Origin: G11 sp947167445
GTDB lineage: Bacteria > Bacillota > Clostridia > Lachnospirales > Lachnospiraceae
DNA: 64,000 nucleotides
Assembly: GCA_947167445.1 (NCBI GenBank)
Contig: CAMVID010000006.1
Span: forward strand, 62,001-126,000
Direction: 5' to 3'
Shown here piece by piece: positions 43,539 through 52,104 of this stretch (the stretch's first letter is position 1; every line of letters begins with the position of its first letter). The translations under genes and the position numbers were made by a program. The notes below the pieces were generated by a model that saw nothing but the letters and a program-made list of their open reading frames with translations, did no database searches and was not told the DNA's origin.

Positions 43539-44411
43539 ATGGCAAAGACAATTGTAAATCCTGCAATAAGAAAGCTAAGGAAGATCATAGTAATAACGTT
43601 TGCTGCTCTTCTGATGGCAGCAAATATCAATACCTTTGTTGAAGCAGGGGGATTATACCCTGGCGGTGCAACGGGTATCACTGTACTTATCAGACGTGTG
43701 GCAGAGCTTTGGTTTAACATAGAGCTTCCCTACACTCTCGTTATCATCATTCTTAATGCAATCCCCATCTATATCGGATTCAGATATATAGGAAAGAAAT
43801 TTACTATCTACTCGGTATATATGATATTCATGACAGGTATCTTTTCCGATGTACTTCCTACATATGCAATAACCTATGATACTTTGCTTGTAAGTATCTT
43901 CGGGGGAATCATTAACGGACTGGCAATCAGTATCTGTCTTATTCAGGGAGCTACATCGGGAGGAACTGATTTCCTGGCAATTTTCTTTTCTGACAGAAAG
44001 GGAATGGATTCCTGGAACATGATTCTTGCCATAAATGTAGTAATCCTTGGAAGTGCAGGTTTACTCTTTGGTTGGGATAAGGCCCTTTATTCCATTATTT
44101 TCCAGTATGCATCCACCCAGGTTCTCCACACCTTATATACCAGATATCAGAAGGAAACCTTATTTATAGTAACTAACAAACCTGAGGAAATCTGTGTAAT
44201 CATCAGTGATCTTACAAGCCACGGCGCAACTCTTATAGAGGGCGAAGGTTCTTATGAGCACTGCGAGAGAAATGTGGTTTATTCAGTAGTATCAAGAGAA
44301 GAATATAAGAAAGTTGTAAGGGCTATCAAGAAAGTAGATCCCGAAGCTTTTGTCAATACATTAAGAACGGAAGAAATATCAGGTCAGTTCTACAAACGAC
44401 CGGAGGAGTAA
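43539..44411 (+). CDS. YitT family membrane protein (DUF161/DUF2179)
   Basis: 290 residues from ATG 43539, chosen for its GAGAGGG site; an in-frame start at 43485 would add a poor N-terminus. Five or six transmembrane helices contain the YitT repeats (GGLYPGGATGITVLIRR; then QGATSGGTDFLAIFFS). The C-terminal DUF2179 domain (about 220-285) has GATLIEGEGSYEHCERNVVYSVVSREEY. Function of the family is not known. It is 2 nt upstream of the NamZ-like gene, so the two are co-transcribed. Confidence 0.9.
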   Translation: MAKTIVNPAIRKLRKIIVITFAALLMAANINTFVEAGGLYPGGATGITVLIRRVAELWFNIELPYTLVIIILNAIPIYIGFRYIGKKFTIYSVYMIFMTGIFSDVLPTYAITYDTLLVSIFGGIINGLAISICLIQGATSGGTDFLAIFFSDRKGMDSWNMILAINVVILGSAGLLFGWDKALYSIIFQYASTQVLHTLYTRYQKETLFIVTNKPEEICVIISDLTSHGATLIEGEGSYEHCERNVVYSVVSREEYKKVVRAIKKVDPEAFVNTLRTEEISGQFYKRPEE

Positions 44412-44413
44412 TT

Positions 44414-45553
44414 ATGATTAAACTTGGAATAGACAGAATTGGCGAGTATAAGAAGCTTCTTGCCGGAAAGAAAATCGGTCTTATTACCAACTATTCAGGA
44501 GTAAGCAGCAAGCTTACAGAGGATATGGATGTCTTTGCGGCAGCAGGTTATGAAGTGGCTAAGCTTTTTACTCCCGAGCATGGACTTTACGGAGCAATGG
44601 ATGGCGCATCCGTAGATAACAGCATTCATCCAAAGTATAAGACCCCTATCATTTCACTTTATGGAGACAGAAAGGAGCCCACATCAGAAGATCTTGATGG
44701 GCTGGATGTTCTTGTTTATGATATCCAGGATGTGGGACTCAGATACTATACATATATTTATACTCTTGCATACTGCATGAAGGCGGCAGCAGGCAAGGGA
44801 ATAAAGTTTGTTGTTCTTGATCGTCCCAACCCCTTAGGCAAGAAAATTGCCGGAAACAGAATGAAGAAGGAACTTTCAAGCTTTGTGGGGGATTACGAAC
44901 TTCCCATCAGATACGGCCTTACACCCGGAGAACTTGGTAAATACTTCTTAAGCTACTTAAAGCTTGATTTGGATTACAACGTTATACCCATGGAAGGATA
45001 TAAGAAAGACATGAAGTGGACCGCCACAGGTCAGCTTTGGAATCTTCCTTCCCCTTCCATCCATACTTTCAATTCCAACCTTTGCTATGTTGGTGGCTGC
45101 TTCTTTGAAGCCACCAATATAAGCGAGGGAAGAGGAACGGCAGCTCCCTTCCAGATTTACGGTGCACCCTTTGTAAACATGGACGAGTTCATTCCGGAGC
45201 TTCGAAAGAGAATAGACTGCGAGGATGTGGCAATCCGTCCCAGAGCCTTCACACCCTTCTGGTCCAAACATGCCGGGAAAACCTGCTATGGAGTGGAGTT
45301 TATTCCTCTTAATGACAGACTGGATTTCCTGTATCCCGCAATCATCACCTTGAAAACCTTCTTTGATTTATATCCGAAGGATGTGGAATTTGTTAAGTAC
45401 GCGGATGTTGCAAGACTCTCTTCTCTCTCAGGTGATGAAACCGTTACCGATTACATAAACGGAAAGTTAAGCCTTGATAAGCTTAAAGAAATCTGGGCCA
45501 AGGAGTCCAAGGAATTCGAAGCTATCGCCGAGAAATGTAGAATATACTCATAA
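44414..45553 (+). CDS. NamZ-like exo-beta-N-acetylmuramidase (DUF1343, GH171)
   Basis: 379 residues. Family signatures occur in order: GLITNYSGVS, LFTPEHGLYG, VYDIQDVGLRYYTYI, VLDRPNPLG, PSPSIHTFN and TNISEGRGT. The founding member, Bacillus NamZ (YbbC), removes MurNAc from the non-reducing end of peptidoglycan fragments. No signal peptide is seen here, so this form should act in the cytoplasm on imported muropeptides, or be exported by another route. A GGAGG site is shared with the end of yitT. Confidence 0.87.
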   Translation: MIKLGIDRIGEYKKLLAGKKIGLITNYSGVSSKLTEDMDVFAAAGYEVAKLFTPEHGLYGAMDGASVDNSIHPKYKTPIISLYGDRKEPTSEDLDGLDVLVYDIQDVGLRYYTYIYTLAYCMKAAAGKGIKFVVLDRPNPLGKKIAGNRMKKELSSFVGDYELPIRYGLTPGELGKYFLSYLKLDLDYNVIPMEGYKKDMKWTATGQLWNLPSPSIHTFNSNLCYVGGCFFEATNISEGRGTAAPFQIYGAPFVNMDEFIPELRKRIDCEDVAIRPRAFTPFWSKHAGKTCYGVEFIPLNDRLDFLYPAIITLKTFFDLYPKDVEFVKYADVARLSSLSGDETVTDYINGKLSLDKLKEIWAKESKEFEAIAEKCRIYS

Positions 45554-45621
45554 TATAAAAATAATCTACGGTGAAAATACGTAAAATAGATGCTGAGGCC
45601 TTTCAAAAATTGAGATGGCAG

Positions 45622-45820
45622 AAAAAGAGGCTGTTGTGACTAATGACAACAAATCTGTGTGCTAGGTCACAGATAATTGATAGAGTGTGTACCTAAACCA
45701 CAGCACGTATCGCGATTTAGGCACAAAACTTTTACATATTAAGGCAAATAAGAGGCTGAATAACAAAAAAGTCTCAAAAAAGCGTGACTAAGCCTGGCGA
45801 AATCAAAATCTAAGTCACAG
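45622..45820. other. Structured non-coding stretch with short direct repeats
   Basis: No plausible gene fits here. I see four successive small hairpins: GTTGT/ACAAC (45633-45650), TCTGTG/CACAGA (45654-45673), CCTAAA/TTTAGG with flanking GTG/CAC (45687-45724) and GTGACT/AGTCAC (45784-45818). AAGAGGCTG occurs at 45625 and 45750, and GTGACTAA at 45636 and 45784. This could be a small RNA or the remains of a mobile element. The strand is unknown. Confidence 0.4.
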
Positions 45821-45843
45821 GAATGATTTAAAAGAAAAAAACA

Positions 45844-45880
45844 AAAGTGGTTCTAGACGATTGACGTCTAGAACCACTTT
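45844..45880 (-). terminator. Strong terminator of the secreted-protein operon
   Basis: A 16-bp perfect stem (AAAGTGGTTCTAGACG and its complement) around ATTGA, with a long T-rich tail on the minus strand. It is much longer than the other stems in the window. Confidence 0.85.
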
Positions 45881-45885
45881 GCCTT

Positions 45886-46770
45886 CTAATTATTGATCGT
45901 AGTTTGAATCATTATTTTAATTTTATATGGCACTATTGCCCTCATTGATTGAGCATAAGCAGCGTAATTATTTATTGCAGTAACGACATCGCTACTAGAC
46001 ATATTGTTTTGCCAAGGCTGTTTTTCAAAATTGTAGGTATCTTTAATTGTGACAGTAACTCTCCAACTGCTTCCCTGGCGAACACCAGATATTATATAAT
46101 CCACATTATGTAAAGCTAAATACAAGTCCTTGTTGTTTGTGAATGAAGTTTTGCTGTATAGTTCATAGCTATTTACATTTTTAAAACGAACGATATTTCT
46201 GAAATTGTTTAGTATTTGCCGAAATTCGCTGCTGCCTTTTATCTGCGACGCGCAATAAGAGTTAGTTTCAAATTCCAAATCTCTGGGATAATCTTGAAGT
46301 GAATGTGATAAAAGTGAAGAAGCTGTTCTATATCCAGCTTTTTCTCCGCCTATCACCACAACCTTAAACTCTGCTCTTATGATAGCTTTTGTAAGGGCGG
46401 CTCTTTGAACGGGATTATTTTCTATTATTTTATTTTCAACGGCGTAATCAACAAAACTGTCTATTTTATCGATAGATGAAACATTTATACTTTTGCCTTT
46501 TTTGAGGGATTTACTCTTCGTCTTTATCAAGTATTCTTGATATAATTTTAATGCTTCAGCATCAGACATATTGATTTCATCTTCATAAGTGTCAATCAAG
46601 ACAGGATTCATATTGCCGGTAATCTTTATTGGCAAATCTGCTGATTGTTTGTTTTCATCATATTTTATACCAGACTCATTTACTGGTTGTGCATGAGCAA
46701 TTTCCCCATGTAAGAGAGTTGTCATTACAATGACAACAGATAATAAAGTCGTAAAAACTTGCTTTTTCAT
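45886..46770 (-). CDS. Secreted protein of unknown function
   Basis: 294 residues. A signal peptide (KKQVFTTLLSVVIVMTTLLHG, cleavage likely after IAHA near residue 27) is followed by a polar region and a C-terminal domain with SSLLSHSLQDYPRDLEFETN (about 150-170), DLYLALHNVDYIISG, and DTYNFEKQPW...NNYAAYAQSMRAIVPYKI. I do not recognise a named family and see no catalytic motif. It has a clear TTGGAGG site and is the last gene of an operon with a small membrane protein and a membrane-bound HTH regulator. Base composition is more AT-rich than its neighbours. Confidence 0.75.
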   Translation of the reverse strand: MKKQVFTTLLSVVIVMTTLLHGEIAHAQPVNESGIKYDENKQSADLPIKITGNMNPVLIDTYEDEINMSDAEALKLYQEYLIKTKSKSLKKGKSINVSSIDKIDSFVDYAVENKIIENNPVQRAALTKAIIRAEFKVVVIGGEKAGYRTASSLLSHSLQDYPRDLEFETNSYCASQIKGSSEFRQILNNFRNIVRFKNVNSYELYSKTSFTNNKDLYLALHNVDYIISGVRQGSSWRVTVTIKDTYNFEKQPWQNNMSSSDVVTAINNYAAYAQSMRAIVPYKIKIMIQTTINN

Positions 46771-46828
46771 TGCATACCTCCAAGTTATTTATTGCCCCCA
46801 TCAACACAAGCAGGATATGCAAATCTAT

Positions 46829-47044
46829 TTATTTACTTACTGGACCAATTCCTAAATAACCTATTATGTAATAGCCTAAAAAAGCTAAAATAAATAAGGC
46901 AGTTAGAATGCAAGCAAAAAAAAGAAGAAATCGATAATCTTTCTTTTTAAGAATACGTATTAACACATATGAGAAAAAAAGAATGATTCCGGCTACACCG
47001 AAGACATATGGCAAATACGTCATTGTTAAGTAAAGTGAATTCAT
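46829..47044 (-). CDS. Small two-helix membrane protein
   Basis: 71 residues with two hydrophobic helices (about 10-32 and 38-62) joined by a basic loop RILKKKDYR, which puts the loop in the cytosol. The ribosome site AGGAGGGAGG is excellent, so it is very probably translated. Its C-terminus YLGIGPVSK resembles the end of the upstream regulator (RFGGPIPK). Function unknown. Confidence 0.75.
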   Translation of the reverse strand: MNSLYLTMTYLPYVFGVAGIILFFSYVLIRILKKKDYRFLLFFACILTALFILAFLGYYIIGYLGIGPVSK

Positions 47045-47062
47045 GGCCTCCCTCCTTTTAGT

Positions 47063-47635
47063 TTATTTAGGGATTGGACCGCCAAATCTAGGTAGGAAAT
47101 ATAAAAAAGAAAAAATAAGTAAAGGGGATAAAATCGCGATAATTCCTATTATTATCCTTGCCAAAGCTTTTTCTCCATTTTTAATTCTACGCAAACCAGA
47201 TACTACAGCGAAAATTCCCAAACCCAAGATAACAAAAGGAAGGAGAATCATAACCATTCCTTCGGGTTTAAGGCTATCAAAAAGAAAAATCAATGAAATG
47301 AGAATAACAATAATTGCACCGCAAATTGTTTCATTTTTTCTTTCAATCTTTCTCTGATATTCAGCAACATCGATTATTTTTGATAGAGAATCTGAGCAAT
47401 CATCATACATTGAATCTGAACTTGGATTTTTGCGGGACTGCATAATTTCTACTAAGCTTACATCCAGTGCATCGGCGAGAGGTTCGATTAACTTAATGTC
47501 GGGAAAACCAACTCCTCTTTCCCACTTTGATACTGCTTTATCAGTTACATGGATTTTCTCTGCTAATTCCAGTTGGGTCCAACCCTTCTCCTTTCTTAAT
47601 TCAGAAATAAAACAACCAAACTTAACATTGTCCAC
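47063..47635 (-). CDS. XRE-family HTH regulator with C-terminal membrane domain
   Basis: 190 residues from the GTG at 47635, which follows AGGTGA and gives the usual N-terminus (M/V)DNVKFGCFI; an ATG at 47665 would add ten residues. The Cro/C1-type HTH is GWTQLELAEKIHVTDKAVSKWERGVGFPD (about 18-46). Three hydrophobic segments follow after about residue 110. Membrane tethering suggests that it senses a signal at or across the membrane and controls its own operon. No target site was recognised. Confidence 0.82.
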   Translation of the reverse strand: MDNVKFGCFISELRKEKGWTQLELAEKIHVTDKAVSKWERGVGFPDIKLIEPLADALDVSLVEIMQSRKNPSSDSMYDDCSDSLSKIIDVAEYQRKIERKNETICGAIIVILISLIFLFDSLKPEGMVMILLPFVILGLGIFAVVSGLRRIKNGEKALARIIIGIIAILSPLLIFSFLYFLPRFGGPIPK

Positions 47636-47937
47636 TAGATCACCTGCTTCATTGATAGGGATCATCTACAGAATCATACAATTAAGGAGTAAATGCAATC
47701 GACGAAAAGTAGAGTCCCGATTTTACGCAATATAACGAGATATTATTAACCCTTAATATGAAAAATAACATACTGTTCCTAACCAAATCAATACAATACG
47801 ATTGACTTAATGAATAATTAATAATTTATTCTTCTCATACATTTGATGTTCAACCAAGGACTATGATTGTAAATGGAAATACCTACTTTCGGAATGTTGA
47901 TGTATAATATAAGAAAAAAAGGATAGAACTATTTAAA
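47636..47937. other. Divergent intergenic region, accessory operon / pyridoxal-kinase gene
   Basis: About 300 bp of AT-rich DNA without a gene. It must hold the promoter of the minus-strand regulator operon. On the plus strand TATAAT at 47903-47908 lies about 30 bp before the kinase ATG and is a likely -10, without a convincing -35. No strong palindrome was seen. Confidence 0.5.
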
Positions 47938-48759
47938 ATGAGCAACAAGAGAATACTTACTTTTCAGGATATCTCATGCGTGGGCCAGTGCTCAATCACC
48001 ATTGCGCTTCCCGTGCTTTCAGCCATGGGAGTAGAGACCTGCATTTTACCATCCATGATTCTCTCCACTCACACCGGTGGCTTCAAGAACGTGGTTAAGA
48101 GAGACTTTGCGGATACTCTTCCTGAAATTTGCAAATCCTGGCAGGATAACAACATAACCTTTGATGCATTGTATACCGGTTATCTTGGAAACAGGAAGCA
48201 TATAGAGACGGTGGAGTTTATTAAGAATAATCTCCTTAAAGAGGGTGCACCGGTGATAATCGATCCGGTTATGGGAGATCACGGAAAGCTGTACGCTGGT
48301 TTTGATGATGACTATGTGAATGCAACCAGAGAACTTTGCTCTCATGCTGACATTATCCTTCCAAACCTCACTGAGGCATGTTTACTGGCCAAGTTCCCCT
48401 ACAGAGAGGATTTAACGGAACAGGATTATTTCTTCATACTTATGAAATGTGCACATCTGGGACCTAAGACCGTCATATTGACGGGTGTAAGTGATGATCC
48501 GGAGTATACAGGCGCTTGCGTATATAAGGACGGCTCCATCTTCTATGCCAGAGCTAAAAGATATCCCGGGTCCTTTGCAGGTACCGGCGACCTCTTTGCT
48601 TCGGTGTTTACCGGAACCTATCTCAAAACTGACGAGATATTTAAATCTGCTCAGGCAGCAGCAGATTATGTATCAAATACTATCGGTGAGACAATCAAGA
48701 ATCCTACAAACGATTACGGAGTAAGATTCGAGCTATTGCTTAAAACATTGGTGGACTAA
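47938..48759 (+). CDS. Pyridoxal/pyridoxamine kinase (PdxK/PdxY-like)
   Basis: 273-residue ribokinase-fold kinase that phosphorylates B6 vitamers. Features: ILTFQDISCVGQCSITIALPVLSAMG at the N-terminus, THTGGF, YTGYLGN, VIIDPVMGDHGKLYAGFD, LPNLTEACLL and the late GSFAGTGDLFASVFTG with the catalytic aspartate. It starts with a weak ribosome site. One base after its stop an RpiB-like gene begins, so they are co-transcribed. Confidence 0.9.
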   Translation: MSNKRILTFQDISCVGQCSITIALPVLSAMGVETCILPSMILSTHTGGFKNVVKRDFADTLPEICKSWQDNNITFDALYTGYLGNRKHIETVEFIKNNLLKEGAPVIIDPVMGDHGKLYAGFDDDYVNATRELCSHADIILPNLTEACLLAKFPYREDLTEQDYFFILMKCAHLGPKTVILTGVSDDPEYTGACVYKDGSIFYARAKRYPGSFAGTGDLFASVFTGTYLKTDEIFKSAQAAADYVSNTIGETIKNPTNDYGVRFELLLKTLVD

Positions 48760-48760
48760 T

Positions 48761-49351
48761 ATGAGAATTGGAGTTATTCAGGCAAGTTCCCAGGCCGGGA
48801 AAAATGAACTTCTTTATTCACTCACAAAGAAATATGCCAAAGATGCAGAGGTAATTAACTTTGGCTGCTTTCCTGAAGAGGAAATCAAGTACAGTTACAT
48901 CGAGATTTCTGTATTGATTGGAATGCTTCTTTCAACCAAGGCAGTTGATTTTGTGGTAACAGGCTGCTCTTCGGGACAGGGAATGATGCTTGCCTGTAAC
49001 AGCATGCCCGGAGTTATCTGCGGTTATGCCCCCACACCAATGGACGCTTATCTTTTTGCACAGATTAACAACGGAAATGCTGTTTCATTACCCTTAGGTG
49101 AGGAATATACTTGGGCCGGAGAAGAGAACTGTGAAGCCACTATAGCCAAACTCTTTTCTGAACCCTTCGGTCAGGGTTATCCAAAAGGAGAAGAGGAAAG
49201 AAAGAAGAGAGACACGGAGCTTTTAAAGAGAATCAGACATAACTCCCAGGTTGAATACAGAGATTTGTTCGGAACTCTGGAACCTGAATTAAAGCGTAAG
49301 GTCCTTAGCAAGATAAATGTTATAGAGTACATAAACAAAGCTCTTAAGTGA
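48761..49351 (+). CDS. RpiB/LacAB-like sugar-phosphate isomerase family protein
   Basis: 196 residues. The RpiB core is recognisable: AVDFVVTGCSSGQGMMLACNSMPGVICGYAPTPMDAYLFAQINNGNAVSLPLG, in which the cysteine of TGCSSGQG takes the place of the RpiB active-site cysteine in CGTGIG. The N-terminus lacks the usual IGSDHAG motif (here GVIQASSQAGKN), and there is a helical C-terminal extension. Isomerase activity is likely but the sugar is unknown. Clustering with a pyridoxal kinase hints at a B6-related or salvage role; this is inference. Confidence 0.75.
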   Translation: MRIGVIQASSQAGKNELLYSLTKKYAKDAEVINFGCFPEEEIKYSYIEISVLIGMLLSTKAVDFVVTGCSSGQGMMLACNSMPGVICGYAPTPMDAYLFAQINNGNAVSLPLGEEYTWAGEENCEATIAKLFSEPFGQGYPKGEEERKKRDTELLKRIRHNSQVEYRDLFGTLEPELKRKVLSKINVIEYINKALK

Positions 49352-49370
49352 TTGTCACTTAAGGGCTTTT
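49338..49370 (+). terminator. Terminator of the kinase/isomerase operon
   Basis: CTTAAGTGA pairs with TCACTTAAG around TTG, flanked by AAGC/GCTT and followed by TTTTC. The stop codon lies in the stem. Confidence 0.85.
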
Positions 49371-49380
49371 CTTATACAGA

Positions 49381-49407
49381 AAAAGCACCCCTTTTTGGGG
49401 GGTGCTT
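49381..49407 (-). terminator. Terminator of the cellobiose phosphorylase gene
   Basis: GCACCCC pairs with GGGGTGC, and the minus strand continues with CTTTTTC. It lies about 30 bp beyond the stop of the GH94 gene. Confidence 0.8.
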
Positions 49408-49435
49408 CTCCTACTTGAACTTCTAATAAAGGGAA

Positions 49436-51859
49436 TTATATGTAAAGAAAGACTTCGCAAGTTTTCTTTGAACCGTCGAAGGGAATTACATTTCCTTCAA
49501 CTTCTTTTCCGTCAACTGTCATGCCGGCTTTGTGAGCTGCATCTGCTCTCTTAACGGTGATGTCATGAAGAACTCCTCTGTAGAGTCTCTTTGCATGATA
49601 TCCGTCCATGGAGTCGGGAATGTTGGGCTCAACCTTAAGTCCGTCATAGTCGGGAAGGATACCGATGATACCCTGGCTTGCTGCTACGAATGTCCATGCA
49701 GCAGTACCTGTGAGCCAGCTGTTCTTAGCTTCTCCAAAGTTTGCGGCATCGCGGCCTGCAATTGTCTGGCTGTAAACATAGGGCTCAGTGCGGTGAATTT
49801 CTGACTTATCTTCAATGTATGCGGGAGCGTGTCTTGTGTAGGACTTGAATGCTCCGTTACCATCGTGAAGTTTAGCATAAGCCATAACGATCCATGAGTT
49901 GTTGTGACAGAATACTGAACCGTTCTCTTTGTATCCGGGAGGATAGCTGGAGATTTCTCCGAGATAGTCATGATACTCTGTATAACAAGGGTGAAGTAAT
50001 TCTACACCAAACTCATTTGTTAAGTACTTCTCTACGGAATTAAGAGCTTTGCGTCCGGCCTCTGCTCCACCGATACCTGCCATTGTACACATACCCTGGG
50101 GCTCGATGTAAATCTGACCTTCTTCATTCTCCTTACTTCCGATGGGACGCTCGAAAGCATCATATGCTCTCTTGTACCATTCTCCGTCCCAACCGTATTC
50201 CATAACGGCTTTCTCGCACTCTTCAACGGCTTTACGAACTTCGGCAGCTTCTTCCTTGCTTCCGTATCTTTCGCAAAGATCTGCGTAATCCTTACCGTAG
50301 TTTACAAACATACCTGCGATAAATACGGATTCAGCCTTGCCGCTTTCAAAGTTGGATGCGGTCTGGAAGCTTTCGCCGGGTGTATTTGAGAAGCAGTTAA
50401 GGTTAAGGCAATCGTTCCAGTCGGCACGGCCGATGAGGGGAAGATTGTGAGGACCTTTGTGCTCCATAATGTATCTTACACTTCTTCTTAAGTGCTCCAT
50501 AAGAGGCTTCTCGGAACCTTCAACATTGTTGAAAGGTGTGGGCTCATCAAGGATTGTGGCATCACCGGTCTCCTTGATGTAGGCAGCTGTACAAGCTACA
50601 AGCCACAAAGGATCGTCGTTGAATCCTCCACCGATATCTCCGTTACCTCTCTTTGTGAGGGGCTGGTACTGGTGATATGTGGAACCATCTTCAAACTGGA
50701 TGGAAGCGATATCGATAATTCTCTCTCTTGCTCTCTCAGGGATGAGATGCATGAAACCAAGTAAATCCTGACATGAATCTCTGAAGCCCATTCCACGACC
50801 GGTACCTGACTCGTAATAGGAAGCGGAACGTGAGAGGTTGAAAGTAACCATACACTGATACTGGTTCCAGATGTTAATCATTCTGTCTAACTTCTCTTCG
50901 GAAGACTTAACATTGAATCTTCCAAGAAGAGTATCCCAGTAAGCGTTAAGATCAGCCAAAGCCTTATCAAACTGCTCTGTAGTCTTAAACTCATCCATAA
51001 GAGCATGAGCTTTCTTCTTATTGATAACACCCTTCTTCTCGAACTTCTCTTCCACGGGGTTCTCAATGTAACCAAGCTGATAGATAAAGGTCTTCTCCTC
51101 GCCGGCTTTAAGAGTCTCATCGATTCTTAATGCTGCGATGGGAGCCCAACCTGAAGCAACGCTTCCTTTGTTGGTTCCTTCCTTAACGGTATCGGGTGTA
51201 TCCCATGAATTGAACTGACCAAGGAAAGAGTCTCTGTCAGTATCAAAACCTGCAATGGGAGCATTTACTGTATAGAAAGCGTAGTGATCACGACGCTCTC
51301 TGTATTCTGTCTTGTGATAAACAGTGCTGCCTTCAATCTCAACCTCACCGATATTCCAGTTACGCTGGAAGTTGGTGGAGTCATCTACTGCATTCCAAAG
51401 ACACCATTCAACTGCTGAATAAATCTTAAGGTTCTTGGTCTCGTTGGACTCGTTCTTAACTACAAGTTTCTGAAGCTCACAGTTCTTACCCTGAGGAACG
51501 AAGCAGGTTAATGTGGCAGTAACGTTGTTCTTCTTACCCTCGAATACTGAGTAACCCATACCATGACGGCATGTGTAGGAATCGAGAGGAGTCTTTGCGG
51601 GAAGAAAAGCGGGAGAGAAAACGGTATCACCGTCCTTGATATAAAAGCATCTTCCGCCTGCATCCGCAGGAACGTTGTTGTAACGGAATCTGGTGATTCT
51701 TCTTAATTTAGCATCTTTGTAAAAAGAATAACCGCCGCAGGTGTTGGAAATAAGAGAAAAGAATCCTTCATTTCCAAGGTAGTTAATCCAAGGCAAGGGA
51801 GTATCGGGCCTTGTGATTACGTATTCTTTATTAACATCATCAAAAAATCCGTACTTCAT
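49436..51859 (-). CDS. Cellobiose phosphorylase (GH94)
   Basis: 807 residues, the usual size for cytosolic GH94 cellobiose phosphorylases. It splits cellobiose with phosphate into glucose 1-phosphate and glucose, saving one ATP. The N-terminus MKYGFFDDVNKEYVITRPDTPLPWINYLG and GGYSFYKDAKLRRITRFRYN are typical; the (alpha/alpha)6 barrel has GMGFRDSCQDLLG, GDIGGGFNDDPLWLV and LIGRADWNDCLNL with the catalytic aspartate. No signal peptide. Own promoter with a LacI-type operator; divergent from the LacI gene. Specificity for cellobiose over cellodextrins is from family resemblance. Confidence 0.93.
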   Translation of the reverse strand: MKYGFFDDVNKEYVITRPDTPLPWINYLGNEGFFSLISNTCGGYSFYKDAKLRRITRFRYNNVPADAGGRCFYIKDGDTVFSPAFLPAKTPLDSYTCRHGMGYSVFEGKKNNVTATLTCFVPQGKNCELQKLVVKNESNETKNLKIYSAVEWCLWNAVDDSTNFQRNWNIGEVEIEGSTVYHKTEYRERRDHYAFYTVNAPIAGFDTDRDSFLGQFNSWDTPDTVKEGTNKGSVASGWAPIAALRIDETLKAGEEKTFIYQLGYIENPVEEKFEKKGVINKKKAHALMDEFKTTEQFDKALADLNAYWDTLLGRFNVKSSEEKLDRMINIWNQYQCMVTFNLSRSASYYESGTGRGMGFRDSCQDLLGFMHLIPERARERIIDIASIQFEDGSTYHQYQPLTKRGNGDIGGGFNDDPLWLVACTAAYIKETGDATILDEPTPFNNVEGSEKPLMEHLRRSVRYIMEHKGPHNLPLIGRADWNDCLNLNCFSNTPGESFQTASNFESGKAESVFIAGMFVNYGKDYADLCERYGSKEEAAEVRKAVEECEKAVMEYGWDGEWYKRAYDAFERPIGSKENEEGQIYIEPQGMCTMAGIGGAEAGRKALNSVEKYLTNEFGVELLHPCYTEYHDYLGEISSYPPGYKENGSVFCHNNSWIVMAYAKLHDGNGAFKSYTRHAPAYIEDKSEIHRTEPYVYSQTIAGRDAANFGEAKNSWLTGTAAWTFVAASQGIIGILPDYDGLKVEPNIPDSMDGYHAKRLYRGVLHDITVKRADAAHKAGMTVDGKEVEGNVIPFDGSKKTCEVFLYI

Positions 51860-51891
51860 ATACTTCTCCTATTTAGTGATATAATCGGTTA

Positions 51892-51946
51892 CGAAATCGT
51901 TTAAGTTCATGATTTTATTATAGATGCAAGAATACGCAAATGTAAA
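51892..51946 (-). promoter_or_regulatory. Promoter and LacI-type operator of the cellobiose phosphorylase gene
   Basis: Minus strand: TTTACA (51941-51946), 18-bp spacer, TATAAT (51917-51922), predicted start near 51910. The operator CGAAATCGTTTAAG (plus strand, 51892-51905) begins about 5 bp after the start, a position for repression. The same motif occurs at the LacI and transporter promoters. Confidence 0.75.
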
Positions 51947-52029
51947 GATGTTTTTTAGAAATCTACGAAAAAAACCTAAATTCGTGATAAGTAACTAAAA
52001 ATGCCAGCAAGATTAGGCAAATCAGCTAA

Positions 52030-52080
52030 TTGACTGGATAAATATTCATGTTTATAATAAAAAAAGCGAAAACGATTAAG
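52030..52080 (+). promoter_or_regulatory. Promoter and operator of the LacI regulator gene
   Basis: TTGACT (52030-52035), 17-bp spacer, TATAAT (52053-52058), predicted start near 52065. The operator CGAAAACGATTAAG (52067-52080) follows at once. This is consistent with negative autoregulation. Confidence 0.78.
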
Positions 52081-52104
52081 CAATGAATTCAGAAGGGTTT
52101 GAAC

